In this document: piece by piece, positions 14,334-25,871 of the stretch | Position numbering within the stretch: the first letter of the stretch is position 1 | Layout of the letters: every line of letters begins with the position of its first letter | Assembly: GCF_016545825.1 (NCBI RefSeq) | Contig: NC_052615.1 | Span: 22,498,520 to 22,562,519, forward strand | Source of the DNA: Eucalyptus grandis | Lineage: Eukaryota > Streptophyta > Magnoliopsida > Myrtales > Myrtaceae | Direction of reading: 5' to 3' | DNA length: 64,000 nt | Notes under the pieces: model-generated | Seen by the model: only the letters and a program-made list of their open reading frames with translations | Database searches by the model: none | Told to the model about the DNA's origin: nothing | Position numbers and translations under genes: made by a program

Positions 14334-17300
14334 CTAGAATGAACCCTGTGTGTGTATGTGTGTGTGTGTGTGTGTTTTCTTTTGTTTTCAAATGATCTGG
14401 GAACTCTATATATGTTGCAGAAGGAAAGATTGGATATCTTGAGAAGCAAATTTGCCTAGCCTTATGTAGGTTGAGAGATAAAGGGGTTGAGGAGAAAGAG
14501 GTAAGTGGAAGATGATTTTTTTAATCTTTTTTTTCTTGTATTTTGAGTTTAAATGATGTTCATGTTCAGCATCGTCGCTCCTATAAATCAGATCATGGTA
14601 CAGTCAGTTAGGAAGAACTATTAGCTTGGTCAGCACTGATGTTTTTTGAAAATAGGTGAAAGAATTCTGGGTTTAGTCCCAGCTTTCATTTTCTGCATTA
14701 TAGGAGGTCTCTGGAGTGAAGTCAAATAGGTGGAATCAAGGACCACTCTATTCTTTTGGTTGATGACGTGGTTCTTTTTCTACTTGATTTGTTTTGCGGT
14801 TCTTAGATATCTCTTCTGACACGTATATTGTATAGAGGAGGTGCATCCTTGATGCGATTTAATGAATTATCTACGAGCGATCGAATTGAGTCGTAATTAT
14901 CATTTTCTATGGAGCTCATTACCTTATAAGAGGCTTTATTAGATGCAGGATGGATCAAAAGAATTTTGTCTGAATGCTTTACATGGGCTGAATTTTACGT
15001 AGTTAATAGCTTATATTAAGTGTTTTACTGAACCATGCTTCACTGTAAAAGGTCCTGAGAGAAGCTCTTTCTGCCCGTGGTTTCAAGCAACTTGATCCTG
15101 ATTTCAGCAGCACACGGGAGGAAATTCTTCAGGTAGCAAGTGTTTCTATGGCTGTTTCATATTAATGTCATATTGCATAAACATAACTGAGCAACTTTAT
15201 AGTTGTATGTCTTCCTCTTTTGGTTATGTCTAAGGCTTGACAGTGGCCAATCTGAAGTCTACAGCAGGCAGTGAACTGAATTTATAGGTAAATCAATTCA
15301 TATATGGCACCAATGGGGTGCAAACTCGAGCACAAAAAGCTCAAGAAACCAAAAAAGAGCCTAATGGCAAGACAAAGCATTTACAGTCATTTTGCCACTG
15401 TTGAGCCAAAAAGTGTATCCAATTCCCATTGCTACTTTAATGCAGCTTGAAGAGAAAACTCACTTCAGTCCTCTCTAATGCACCTCCAAACGCCAGTGTT
15501 GTTTTTTCTTTTTGGAGATCCAACATGCTTTAAAGGCCAAATTTTGCAACCAGACATCTGTCACTAAGTTCAGATAAATAGCTGTGGACATTGTATTAGA
15601 TCATCAACGAGTTTTGAACTCGAGTTGGGACCTTTAGTTTTTCTTAGATTGCAATGTCAGCTAACATTAATCTCATGTACGGTAGTTGTTTCTAGAACCC
15701 ATGTTTTCTCAACCTTTGTTGAAATTCGAGTTATTAACTTGTACGCATTTTGTGAGTCAAGGATATCTGGAAAAAAGCGATTTTGTGGATGGATAGAGGA
15801 GATAGGACCGGTCTTGAAAGCATGTGATGCTGTAAGCTGATGATGCTTCTTTGTATGTTGCCATTAACAATCGTGTAGAACACTATTGCTACTTTGGTCA
15901 ATCAGTGAGACATGACATCTATGTCCAGTTTTTTTTTTTTTTGCTTTTAAATTGTCAGTTTGGGTAATTTGTTATGATAACAGGATTTATCTATATCTGG
16001 GCATTTACTTTTATCTTTTGAACCGTTGGTAGTTGTTTGAGTAACTTTACAGATTAGCTTAGTGCCAGTGGGTTTTAGTTTTTATTTGTATCTCAACCAA
16101 GAAAATCTTATGCATTCCTGAAAAATACTGTGAGATTTTGTGAGACCACTGCCAACTGTTCTAAAAGCTTAAGCTGTTAGATGAAGACGTGGTTTATTAT
16201 TTAAATATTCTAATACTCCCCCTCATGCTCAGTCTAGTCTTTTGCCTAGTACTAAGCGTGGAAATTTAATTGGGGAGGCAAATAGGGGCTTTGAAGATTT
16301 GAACTCAGGACCTCCTAGCTCTGATACCATGTGAGACAGATTTGACACAAATGCTCTATGATGATGAGACAACTTTTGGAATGACACATGTTTTGATATA
16401 GGATGTTGAGTACATGATCTAACTCCTTTTCTAAGAGGTATAAGCATATCAAGATTAGAAGCATTAGTATCAGAATTTAAGATAGGAATGGAGGGAAAAT
16501 GAGTACTACTAGGATCACCTGATGATGAAGGCAAGAGATCGTCTCTCGGGGTTGCAGACGGATGAGGCTCCAAGACAAAGTTCTGATCTGCAACATTTTG
16601 AAGAGTTTTTCTTCTAGTATAAACCTGAAGCCTGGGCTTGTTAATCACATTGTGATCTTGAACTTTTTATCCCCCTATCCTTGACACATCAAGATTCGGC
16701 AGAGGTGTTTTCGAAGATTCAAACAAAGGAGTAGGAAGGACAGGAGACTTAATCTCTTCACTAACTTCGCCATTCTTCCCCTGAAGAGATTTGTTAGAAA
16801 AAAACGGTTGTGACTTGATAAAGGTTACATCCATAGTGATATGAGTTTTACCAGTATGTGGATTGTAACACTTGTAACCTCTTTGATTAGGTGCATACCT
16901 TATAAACACGCACTTTTCAGCCCGAGGATCTAATTTGGATCAACACTGAATTGGGAGATGGACAAATGTAGTGCAACCAAACACCCTTAGAGGAATATCA
17001 GAAAAAATATGCACTGTGAGGTACATTTTTTTGAAACAATTTAAGGGAGTAGTGTAGTTTAATACCCGAGTAGGCAACCTATTAATTAGATAAGATGCTG
17101 TTAGCACAGCTTCCCCCCATAAGTATTTAGGTACATGCATCGAGAAACAGAGGGCACACAATACTTCAAGGAGATGGCGATTTTTGCGTTCAGCAATGCC
17201 ATTCTGTTGGGGTGTAGTTCGGCAAATTGACTGGTGAAGGATGCCTTCTTCTGAAAAAACTCTCCAAAAACTGGTTATAATATTCAGTACCATTATCAGT

Positions 17301-20300
17301 ACGAAGAATACTAATAGTAGTACGGAATTGAGTCATAACCATTTGATAAAAAATTTTGAACAAGGACTCAACTTCAGACTTGGCGCTCATCAAGTATGTC
17401 CAACATAAACGGGTATGATCATCTATAAAGGTAACAAACCATTGTTTTCCGGTTTTTGTTGGTATGGGTGAAGGACCCCAAACATTATTATGGATTAAGT
17501 ATACATACCCAGTTGAGATGTGATATGATTGCATCACGATGCCTAAGGACAATTTCTACTGGAGCGGGTGCTATCCGAGAACAGGGGATGATGCACGATA
17601 CTGTTTTGGAAGGATCTCCTTGGAAAGTGGAGACTTATATTCTTACCATCTTGACAGACAGGATTGTGAGTCACAAGGATCTACCGGTTGAATCTAGCAC
17701 TTTCTGCATATGATGTTTGAGTTAGTTTTCCACTAAATATGACCATCAATTACGAAGTAGCTCTAGTTCTTTCGCTAAAAGAAAGTTCTTGATTGATCAT
17801 GAAAAAGGTAAGCGGAAGTTTTAATTCGTTTGTTTCACGGAAAATAAATGATGAAAATACTTTTTGTTCATTCATTTTGCAAGGGATATAAAGTATTCAT
17901 TTTAGGGAATTTTTTTCCAAAACATTCATTTTCTACAAAACAAACGGAGCTTTGATGTCTCATCTTTCCCGATTCTTCTGTTTGTCACCCTGATGCATTT
18001 TTATTTTTTGTTTGGCCTTCATTTCGCCATTTTTTCAAGTTTGCTAAAACATAGGAAAGAAGTGGTAGATGTGGAATCTTAACATTTAATATTATTGCTT
18101 CATCATGCTTCTCCCTTGAGAAACGCTTTATGCACTGACTTATTTCAGGTACTCACAAAGCTGACTTCTGCTCAGTCATACATAGAAGCATTCTCTGGAA
18201 AACTACTTGAAGAAGTTGTGGTGAGTCTCAGATTCAATGTGATCCATGGTTCACATTTAGGATTTTGTTGTTCTCTCTCTTTTTCCTTTTTGAAATATGA
18301 TGTATTGCAGGAGCAAGAAGAAGCTGAAATGGAGTTGGAGGTTCTTCAAAATGAGAATCATGCAGAAGATCAATTCAGAGATTCCAAAGAGAGCACTCAA
18401 TTAAATTCTTCAGCTGGTGATCGTATGTCCTTGTCCTCTTTATCTTGTAGAATTTGTTTTTCCAGTATTTATGCTTCCTTTTTCAGATCTGATGAAGGAT
18501 GAGAATCGTCTTCAACAAATCAAGAACTCTATTCAGTCAATGTAAGTTTCATTTCCTTGCTTACCAATCAATTCAACTCCTACGTCAGATTGAGGAAGCA
18601 CAAGGACTTGGTTTGATCTTTTTTCTTCTTGTGATCAAAGTATGCACAAGGACAGGAAGTATTAGTACTCTTGGGTAATACAGTTGAATTTTGGTGACTC
18701 TAACATCCGTTTCAAATGCATATCCGAATGAGCACAACATGTATTTTTGATCATTTTTTTCCCCAAATGATGCACTTTATGTGTGCTGGTGGCACTTAAA
18801 GTGTTCAAGTTTAGTGTGCCATAGAACCTCATGATACAGCAGAGAGCTCCATAGTGATGATGGATCATGAGTGCACCTTATTTATGTTGAAATTGGCAAA
18901 AAACTTTCTTTGAATGCTAATTCTTGACGAGTAAATATATTTTTAATGCTCTTGAACAACCTACCTAGGGTTTCTTCAGGATCATTCTTGAAAATTGCAT
19001 AAGTCAGTTCCCAAGAGGACAATTGTTTAAATTCAAATGTCATTCATTGACTCCTCAAAAGTAAGGTCTTGTTAGAGGCTCTTTGAAAATGCTTCTCCTA
19101 TTAAAGATTAAAAACCCTGGAATACTGCTTTAACTAGGAATATACACTTGATAGTAATCCTTAGGAGAAGAATTCTAATCCTATTATGTCTTCCATGGAT
19201 CTATGAAAAAGTTCATCTTAACCAAAATGAGTGATGATGTCAATGTTTTGATAACTATAGAATCATTTAACTGGTGGACCGCATCAAGTAGTATGACAGA
19301 TGTCTTTGGTGCAAGGGCAGTGTGTAGTTTCTCTGGCTCCTCCACAATGAGACACCTAGTTGAATTAGTTTACTTTTGACATCATAGGGAGAGGAAGAAC
19401 TCATTGAAGAGTTCAATGAAAGGGAAGAACATGTGGTCGGTCATTATTTTAGAATAGATGTAGTACCAGAGGAAAATTTTGTGAAGTCAACAGAGAATTA
19501 TCTCTTAGTAGCTGGTTATTAATCAAACCATTCAGAAAAATGTAACAAGGTTACAGGCTGCTCTTCATCAACTATATAACCGATTCTTATATATTCATAG
19601 TTTAATTGTGTTGATACAATGCCCCAGAAGCAAAAGCACTTGACATTTGTTAGTTTTTGGAAGCATCCTGAAGTCATCTGAGTCAAACTTTGGCTTTCAA
19701 GTGAAGTTCCAAACTAGTGGATATGTCGAAGGGAGGGGCAATGCCATACGCAAAAAGGAAAAGACTCCTAGAATGGCACAAGCAATTGGAGATTTTGCCC
19801 ATTTTCATTAATCCATGAACAGAGGATTTATATGCCCACATATATCAATTGGGAAAAAATCATTTGAACAAGAAAGAATTAAAATTGATTTTATATGTGA
19901 CAGCCATTTTTTATACTGAGAATATTGATGAACCCAATTATTGCAATTGCTCACCAGCTAAGCATTTACTGGTAAATTGGAAGGAAGGCTCCTTAAGCAT
20001 GTAATACAACATGCTCTTTTGAGGCTAGCTTGATAGCAATTCTTGAATAACCACCAGCTTTAATTTCATTCGGCAGTGAGAAGTCAAGGCTGCGAGAAGA
20101 AATAATAGCTCGCCGGCAAAAGAAACTCCTTATGAGACACACTCGCAAGAAGTTCCTGGAAGAGGCTGCTGTACGAGAAGCAGAATTACTGCAGGAGCTT
20201 GATAGGTTCTTTTCCCCCCTTATATTGATGCCTTTAGTGATTTTGACTTTGCTCAATTCTAAAATGTGAATGATCTCATGTTTATATAAATTACTGATGG

Positions 20301-23300
20301 CCTTTCTCAGGGAAAAGACAGCTGAGGTAGAAAAAGAGACTGAGAGACAACGGCTGCTTGAAATTGAACGTGCAAGAACCAGGGAGTTGCGTTACAGCCT
20401 TGATCTGGAAAAGGAGAAGCAGGCACAGGCAAGAAAATCTTTCACTACAGCTCAAGCATGCCATAGGTCTTTCTATAGTTGTAGGCAATTAATCATTAAC
20501 GGTGATCAATTAATTTAGAGAGCCCTTGCAAATTTGTTATGATATGGTAAAAGGCAAGTATGTGCATATACTGATGTTTAGAGAAAGAGTTCCTGTTCCC
20601 CAACAAGGGATTTACAGGTAAGTTTGTTATTGTATTGAAAACATCCAATGCATGCTTGTCACATCCTTTGATAAACAATCCTTCTGCTAATCTGTACAAC
20701 TGGTATTTCTCTTGCTGTTAATTATTTTTCCTGGCATTAAAAGTTTTGGGTTGCCTTTAAAAAATGTTGGAGTCTCAGGTCTTAAGAGTGACCTGTATTG
20801 AGGGAGCCTGGTAAATGACCCCCTAAATATGTTAATTTTCCCTCGTCTTGGTTTGCTGAGAGAATTTTAAGCTGAGAAAAACTTTGAATTGCACATTAAC
20901 TTTACATGTTCATTGTTCAAAGTCTTTTGTTGATCTTCATCGACATCTTATTATCTGGATGACCAAATAATTATGAAATAGACAATGAAACATACCCATG
21001 AATGGAGAGGCGTGTGTGGGTTGAAATTTTCTCAAGTTGAATAAATTCAAGCTCCTTACACATGCCTTTTCATTTTCTAGTTTTTATTTTTTGGCCAATT
21101 GTAAAGTACTTTTGAAACTACAAACTCAACCTAAATGGCATGCAAACTTACCAGTGTATTCACTTAGCTAATGTGAATCATCCACTTCATATCAGACTTT
21201 CTATTAATGGAAGATGATCCATTTGAATAGCAAAGCTATGATTGTTAATATACTCCATTGACAGAGTTGTTCAATCATTGTAGTCAAATGGTATGCTCCG
21301 TGAAATACCCCACTAACATCATGGACCTGTTAAGATGCAGTTTAAAAGCTTGGGCGGATGGCCCAAATGTGGAATAATTTGCATTTGGTGGCAAAAGTTC
21401 TTTTCTGCATAATTTTAACATAAGTTTGGTCCTTAACCACTCTGTCAACAAAATTCTAGTAGTTTTAGTATAGTACTGGCTGATTTTTCTGCCGCTGGTT
21501 CACAATAAGCCAATCAAACTCCAGTGGCTTTATTAAGGTTCTGACTAATTCTTCTACTTTTTTTTTATTGTTGATCCTCAATTCACAAATGAAGGGCATT
21601 GTATGAGAAATTCTGGAAAATTAAAATGTTTTGTGCTGATAATAACACATAAATATGCTATATATGGAGAGAAATTAACATGTAATTGTATATTTCATTG
21701 AGAAGCCTGTCAGCTTTTGTTAGTGCCTAGTGCCCTTAATCATTCATTATGAGATTACTTTGTTGCATAAAAAATAGTTTTGGCTACTTTCAATTCTCAC
21801 TCGTTTGTCTACCTAAAAAAGTTTAGGTACTTCATAGATCTTACGGCAGCTGTGGTTCTGCGAAGTCACAAATTATTTTCAATTCTCTCCTCATTTGATG
21901 ACTAAGCTATTCTGAATGATTGAATAAAGGCAATCCTTGGGTGGATAGTTTCTTTATTGATTCCTATTGGGGCTGTGCAGTTGGACATGCTATAGTCATA
22001 AATGACTAGAATATTATCGTTCAATTTTTCAATTCTGAAGCTTTTTGTCTTCCCTTTTCTTTTATACACAGAGAAATATATCTATGGAAGAGTGTTCATC
22101 TAACAAAAACATTGTTTAAAGAGAATCATTAGTAGTGGGAACATGACAAGCTCTTGATGATGTGCTGAAAAACTAATGAAAAAACTGTCCAGAGACCCCT
22201 TACGGTTTGGGTCATTTGTAATGTAAATTGACTTCTTCCATCAATAATTTGGTTCCAATCCATCAACTGAATCCTTGTGATTTAGTTATCATGTGAGACT
22301 GTATTTCATATTTTTGAGATGCTCATTAATTGACTCCTCATACTTGGAAACCTTTCTAATCCATATTTAAAAAGTATATGGAGATTTCTTTACCTTGGGG
22401 AAAAAAAAAGAATAAAAAGAAGAAACTGAAATTAAAGGTGTGCGGGCTTTGATAGGTGACAACAGCTACTGAAATTAAAAGCTAGACAAATAATCTATGG
22501 AAAAGCAGGTTATTAGTATAGATGTAGGTAAACATTCTTCTTATATATGGTAAATGGTAAATTTTGTGTTCTTTCCCAAGCTTAGAGTGGCGTCCTGGCA
22601 AAGTTTGTAGTCTTCTGCATCCATCTTGTTTGGAGGTGCTAGATGTTTTGCCTCTTTGATATTAAGTTTGCCAGTTTTCTTTTTAGTGCGACTAGGGCAT
22701 CTACCTTCTACTTAATCCTATTTTGTGGGGGCAGAGGAAGTTAGTGCTGCTTGTGAAACACTAAACTAGGAAGTTGTTTTTCTTCCTAGTGAGATGGTAT
22801 CATCAAATTATACTAACCTAGTGATGAAACTCACACCAAAAGATCATACCATTTTCTTAATTATGGTAGCTCAATGTATTTCTAAACTGATATGATTTGC
22901 CCTTCAAATAAAAACAACAGAATCATTTTTTTCTTGGCTGATTGAGTCTTCTTTGGCAATAATTATGGCACTGCTTGTAGAGAGAACTTCAGCAAGAATT
23001 GGAGCAGATCGAATCAGGAGTACGATCTTCAAGGCGTGAATTTCCATCCTCCGCTCAGTCCAGGTATCACTTTGGTTCTTCACATGTGAACCTTAAAGAT
23101 GATTCTCATTTTCTATCCAGCTGTTGAAGATTCTAAATACCAGTCCTTGATCAAATTTAAAGGTAGTATAATGTTGCAAGCTTTTTGCTTGTTGCTTGTA
23201 CACAAATTCATTCAATCAGATGGGACTACAGATATTTGTCTATATTATTTATTACAACTAACAACCACCAGTCCTTGTCTCTCACTAAATGTAGTCAATT

Positions 23301-24015
23301 TAATGGGGACCCTCTTAGGCCACCGAGCACTATCCTTTTTGCGAGCTTTGCAGTGTGTTTGGCAAAGTGGGCTCGTAGTTAGAGTTGTCATTTTGTGTTT
23401 ATCATGGCCCTTCTTTCAGGCCAGGTGTTTATTTGAGCGTTTACTGGTCATGTTGGGTAACTCTGTTCCTTCTTTCTTGATCCCTTTCCTATGATGCCTT
23501 TCAATTCTTTCATCCCCTAAATTGCTGTGCTTGAAATGATATCTGGCTTTTGATAGTTTTTTGATTTTAGTATTCCCCTTGATGAAATGTGCAGTCGCTC
23601 ACGGGATAGATATCGTGAGAGGGATAATGGAAGGCTGGTTAATGAAGGAAGCACAAGAGCAGGTGGTGGGAGTTTGCAGCCTGAAAATGCTGGCAGCAGC
23701 TCATCCATGGGAACAATGTCAACGGTTGTGTTGTCTGGATCTCGTCCATTTGCTGGGCAGCCACCCACAATTTTGCAGTCTCGTGACCGAGCCGATGACT
23801 CGGGCAGTAATTATGAAGAAAATTTCGATGGAAGCAAGGACTCAGGTGACACGGGTAGTGTTGGGGATGGGGAGTTGGTGTCGGCATTTGACGGGCAACC
23901 TGGTTTATATGGATCTGCCCAAAGGCATGGCTCTAGAGGAAGCAAATCGAGGCAGGTGGTGGAAAGAAGGGAACGTGATGGCAGACGTGAAGGAAAATGG
24001 GAAAGAAAACATTGA
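3625..24015 (+). CDS. VIR: Protein virilizer homolog, 5' part outside window
   Basis: VIR is a large scaffold subunit of the nuclear m6A mRNA methyltransferase complex (with MTA, MTB, FIP37 and HAKAI in plants). I read these exons by AG/GT borders and frame continuity: 3625-3718, 4995-5120, 5218-5478, 5592-5670, 6637-6725, 6807-6890, 7004-7078, 7156-7203, 9600-9695, 9924-10153, 10678-14171, 14421-14500, 15052-15132, 18149-18220, 18311-18422, 18487-18541, 20077-20205, 20311-20428, 22981-23063, 23595-24015. Together they give about 1,941 codons without a stop; Arabidopsis VIR is about 2,138 residues, so roughly 200 N-terminal residues are missing. Recognisable segments are PRRFRSASPLFTSSCTVFR, SHVKAACVLIDLCSS, KYKEVKHRILFLIEMLEPF, a charged coiled coil (ARRQKKLLMRH, EVEKETERQRLLEIERA) and a tail ending RERDGRREGKWERKH. 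The family call rests on remembered plant homologues; the gene model is from sequence. The first exon cannot extend left of 3,620 because of an in-frame TGA at 3617-3619. Confidence 0.82.
7204..9599 (+). other. VIR intron, 2.4 kb
   Basis: This intron lies between the exon ending at 7203 (LLGIIQ) and the one starting at 9600 (TSRHSLGPAR). Apart from a TRIM-like element around 9040-9304 I see no gene, RNA or conserved structure here; small open frames have no recognisable content. Confidence 0.7.
9040..9304 (+). mobile_element. TRIM-like small LTR element in a VIR intron
   Basis: A short internal region is bounded on the right by a polypurine stretch (GAGGGGGAG, about 9230-9239) followed by TGTTAATGAAATAAACC, typical of the 3' LTR start in TRIM elements. 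The end of the left repeat (CTTAAACTCTTAGATAAGC...GACTCACA, to about 9112) resembles the end of the right one (CTTTAAGTTTCTGGATAAG...GGTCTCTTA). The primer binding site is degenerate. The left limit is approximate. It has no coding capacity. Confidence 0.45.
10678..14171 (+). CDS. VIR: VIR giant central exon (about 1,165 codons)
   Basis: This single 3.5-kb exon encodes more than half of the visible protein. It joins the previous exon in split codon AG|T (Ser) and leaves one base for the next exon (G|AA, Glu). The protein is mostly helical and leucine-rich, as expected for the ARM/HEAT-like body of virilizer proteins. It begins with VLLSILEPHMQLPP and has an acidic, serine-rich linker in its first 140 residues. 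Reading on past the GT at 14172 reaches a stop at 14213-14215, so the exon border is needed for the conserved KIGYLEKQICLAL continuation. Confidence 0.85.
14172..14420 (+). other. Short VIR intron with two dinucleotide microsatellites
   Basis: This 249-bp GT-AG intron carries an (AG)15 tract at 14301-14330 and an interrupted (TG)n tract at 14347-14374. The TG tract lies less than 50 bp from the acceptor (14419-14420), in the region where the branch point and pyrimidine tract should be. Confidence 0.75.
14301..14374. repeat. Adjacent (AG)15 and (TG)n microsatellites
   Basis: AG repeats run without interruption from 14301 to 14330. After 16 bases of unique sequence, TG repeats run from 14347 to 14374 with one interrupting A. 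Both are likely length-polymorphic. Confidence 0.95.
16139..16335 (-). mobile_element. TRIM-like sequence: primer site, internal, right LTR
   Basis: Read on the minus strand, TGGTATCAGAGC (16318-16329, complementary to initiator tRNA-Met) is followed by about 90 bp, a polypurine tract GCATGAGGGGGAGT (about 16214-16227) and a repeat of about 75 bp ending in GGTCTCACA at 16139. Only the last bases of a left LTR (GTCTCACA) precede the primer site; beyond them the DNA is Copia coding sequence, so the left LTR has been replaced. Confidence 0.6.
16335..17552 (-). pseudogene. Copia polyprotein fragment (integrase to pre-RT linker)
   Basis: On the minus strand, from high to low coordinate: integrase core with VWGPSPIPTKTGKQWFVTF and FIDDHTRLCWTYLMS (17552-17350), RTDNGTEYYNQ (near 17300), TTPQQNGIAERKNRHLLEV (near 17210), VFGCTTFVH (near 16980), a CYNPHTGK stretch (near 16860), then the linker before RT with LRKGVRSCTQHPISKHVSF (near 16400). 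Frames change near 17200, 16930 and 16660. Gag, protease, RT and RNase H are absent. It is a dead fragment in antisense orientation within a VIR intron. Confidence 0.85.
18542..20076 (+). other. VIR intron, 1.5 kb
   Basis: This intron splits an Ile codon (AT|T) between NSIQS and EKSRLREEI. I see no gene, RNA or recognisable mobile element in it. Confidence 0.75.
20429..22980 (+). other. VIR intron with GC-AG boundaries, 2.55 kb
   Basis: The upstream exon ends ...GAGAAGCAGGCACAG and the intron begins GCAAGA; there is no usable GT nearby. The downstream exon starts at 22981 after CTTGTAG. The junction gives KEKQAQ|RELQQELEQ, the continuous coiled coil expected in plant homologues. GC donors normally need a strong AG|GCAAG context, as seen here. 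Nothing recognisable lies inside. Confidence 0.8.
22981..24015 (+). CDS. VIR: VIR last two exons: coiled-coil end and RS/RG-rich tail
   Basis: Exon 22981-23063 (RELQQELEQIESGVRSSRR...) continues the coiled coil. Exon 23595-24015 encodes a low-complexity tail: SRSRDRYRERDNGR, then a Ser/Gly/Gln-rich stretch with TVVLSGSRPFAGQPPTILQS, an acidic DSGSNYEENFDGSKDSG block and the basic end RQVVERRERDGRREGKWERKH before TGA at 24013-24015. The tail is probably disordered. The frame is set by the split Ser codon AG|T between the two exons. Overlapping open frames in this exon on both strands are shadows of its GC-richer composition. Confidence 0.82.
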
Positions 24016-25123
24016 TTATTTCTATTTTGTTTTTCTTTATTAGGGTAGCAAAGTGAAAGCTTTGGGTAATGTATCAAGGATAAATGTAATATGTTCACTG
24101 TCAGGGGGGACAAACTGGGGGCGGCGGAATGTACAGATGTTTACAGGAAGAAACGTGTTTATCAAAGGCTTTTCGCTTGGTGGTTAAGTTTAAGTCAGTT
24201 CCTGTTTGTTACCTCTCTGGACCGGAGTTGACGTTTAGGCGTCCTGTGAGGTAAATTTGGGGTCTTGACTTGGTTCATTCTCTTATTTATGATGGATCCA
24301 TCTGAAAACTCTCTTTGGTAATTTTCAAAAGCCAAACGGGCTTTACATTTATGTTAAGCTAGGGAGTCGAGAATGCATCGCCTTTGTAATTCAGACTCGC
24401 TTAGGTTCTCATTGCGTACTGCTGCATTCTACTATTTATTTTTATATTTTTTTGGGTCGAATTGCATTCTACTATATTGCGTCCGACTTTAGCAAGTAAA
24501 TTATCGTCGCCTGACTGGTGGGGGAAGTTGCTTCCTTTACCAATTGCCCTCGATATGAAAAGTAATGTAATTTCTTCCTTGGAATGAGGAAAAAGGTCCC
24601 ATGGACAATTATTGTGTAAACTTACAAATTGTAACGTTCGAGATAATCTATGAACGTATATTAAGTGGTCATTTGCCAAAACATCTAAGAACAGTAGAAA
24701 ATCTTATTTGAGATTTCAATGTAGAATAATAGTGGAAGAAGTTATTTAACTATAGTCAAAATTATGTTTGATCTCTCTGAAATGTGCACTCGATCTTTCT
24801 ACTTATTTAATATCGGATCATTGCCTATCGTAATTTGATGTGACCAAGGACCTTTCTCTGTGTATCATAAAATAGACCTAGATCTTCCGAACGAAACCAA
24901 TCATAAAAGAGCGGTACATGCGGCAGCACTATTGGATGGTGGCACTCTTGGATGGGAGTGGAGGTCCCGCAAGTGTTGTTCCAGTACATTGCGATGCTGA
25001 AACTTCACTTATGATGTTTGGCCTAAAACACCATTGAAGTTCAACTTCCCAGTTTTTGCATATTCTAGGAGTCCTCTTTCACTTAGAATAGTCATCCGCT
25101 GTCGTTCACGTGCCCTGACTCTA
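24016..25123. other. VIR 3' UTR and intergenic spacer
   Basis: This stretch follows the VIR stop codon. No clear AATAAA signal is visible close to the stop; AATGTAA-type variants near 24084 could serve. The remainder up to the Gypsy LTR has no recognisable gene. Confidence 0.5.
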
Positions 25124-25409
25124 TGTGCCACAGTCCACAAGCATGACACGACTTACGGAGTTTCTATACAAAGGATCGTTAACCTATCTCCCAAAGTTCT
25201 AGAGCTTTTTTGAGTATTCTAAAATACTCCTAGGGATGGGCAATATTGTAATTGTATATGATTGTAATAAATGTAGAAAGATTGTAGTCAGGAAGATGCA
25301 ATTTTCATTGTTGGATCAAGAGCAAATCTACTGATATGATTAACATTGTATTTGTATGTATGGGAGCCTCCTCCCCCTTTTTTGATGTATCATTTACAAG
25401 TGAAATCTT
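25124..25409 (+). repeat. Gypsy left LTR, first part
   Basis: It begins TGTGCCACAGTCC and corresponds to the right LTR start TGTCACGGTCC at 36152. It is interrupted after TCATTTACAAGTGAAATCTT by the LINE poly(T) end. Confidence 0.75.
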
Positions 25410-25871
25410 TTTTTTTTTTTGGTAAAAGGTAAGTATTATAGATAGACTAGAGAACCAGGAGGCCATACAAAGAACAACAGAGAAGAGCCGGCAAAAAAAC
25501 TTGCACTCGAATGTCGAGTACCACTCGAGTGGAAGGGTGCCAACCCGAGCTACGAGAGAAAGATATAGGAAACGAGAATAACAGGCAGCTAAAAAAAGGC
25601 TAACGAACAGCGCGGCTAGGGCAGAAAGCGAGGCCAATAATAAACGAAAAGGGAGGGCGAAATACAACCCCACAACACCGGGATACAACCAAATGAAAGC
25701 GCGGCGGGTGAACGGAACTAGCAACAACAAAGAATCGAAATACCCGGGGAAAGACGAGATAGAGAACCACCCAAACAAGGGGGAAGAGGGGGCTACCCAC
25801 GAGCATCATCAATGCAAAGAAAACACGAACGAAGACGGCCAAATGATCACTTCAGTAGGAGGCCGAAACGC

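Larger units (their letters stand above)
15133..18148 (+). other. VIR intron, 3.0 kb, with antisense Copia/TRIM relic
   Basis: This GT-AG intron lies between the exon ending REEILQ and the one starting VLTKLTSAQ. It holds a Copia polyprotein fragment opposite to VIR (16335-17552) joined to TRIM-like sequence (16139-16335). The parts 15133-16138 and 17720-18148 show nothing recognisable. Confidence 0.75.

Noticed and set aside
1158..17630. Shared 20-mer AGGATCTCCTTGGAAAGTGG at about 1157 and about 17610
   Set aside because: One copy lies in the LINE relic and the other beyond the Copia fragment. The surrounding sequence does not align, so it may be a tiny LINE scrap or chance.
18850..19700. 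Possible retrotransposon relic in the VIR intron around 19,200-19,500
   Set aside because: Translations on both strands gave no convincing protease, integrase or RT motif.
23561..24043. 160-codon plus-strand frame overlapping the last VIR exon
   Set aside because: It is out of frame with the spliced VIR reading, which continues the conserved RDRYRERDNGR tail and reaches a proper stop.
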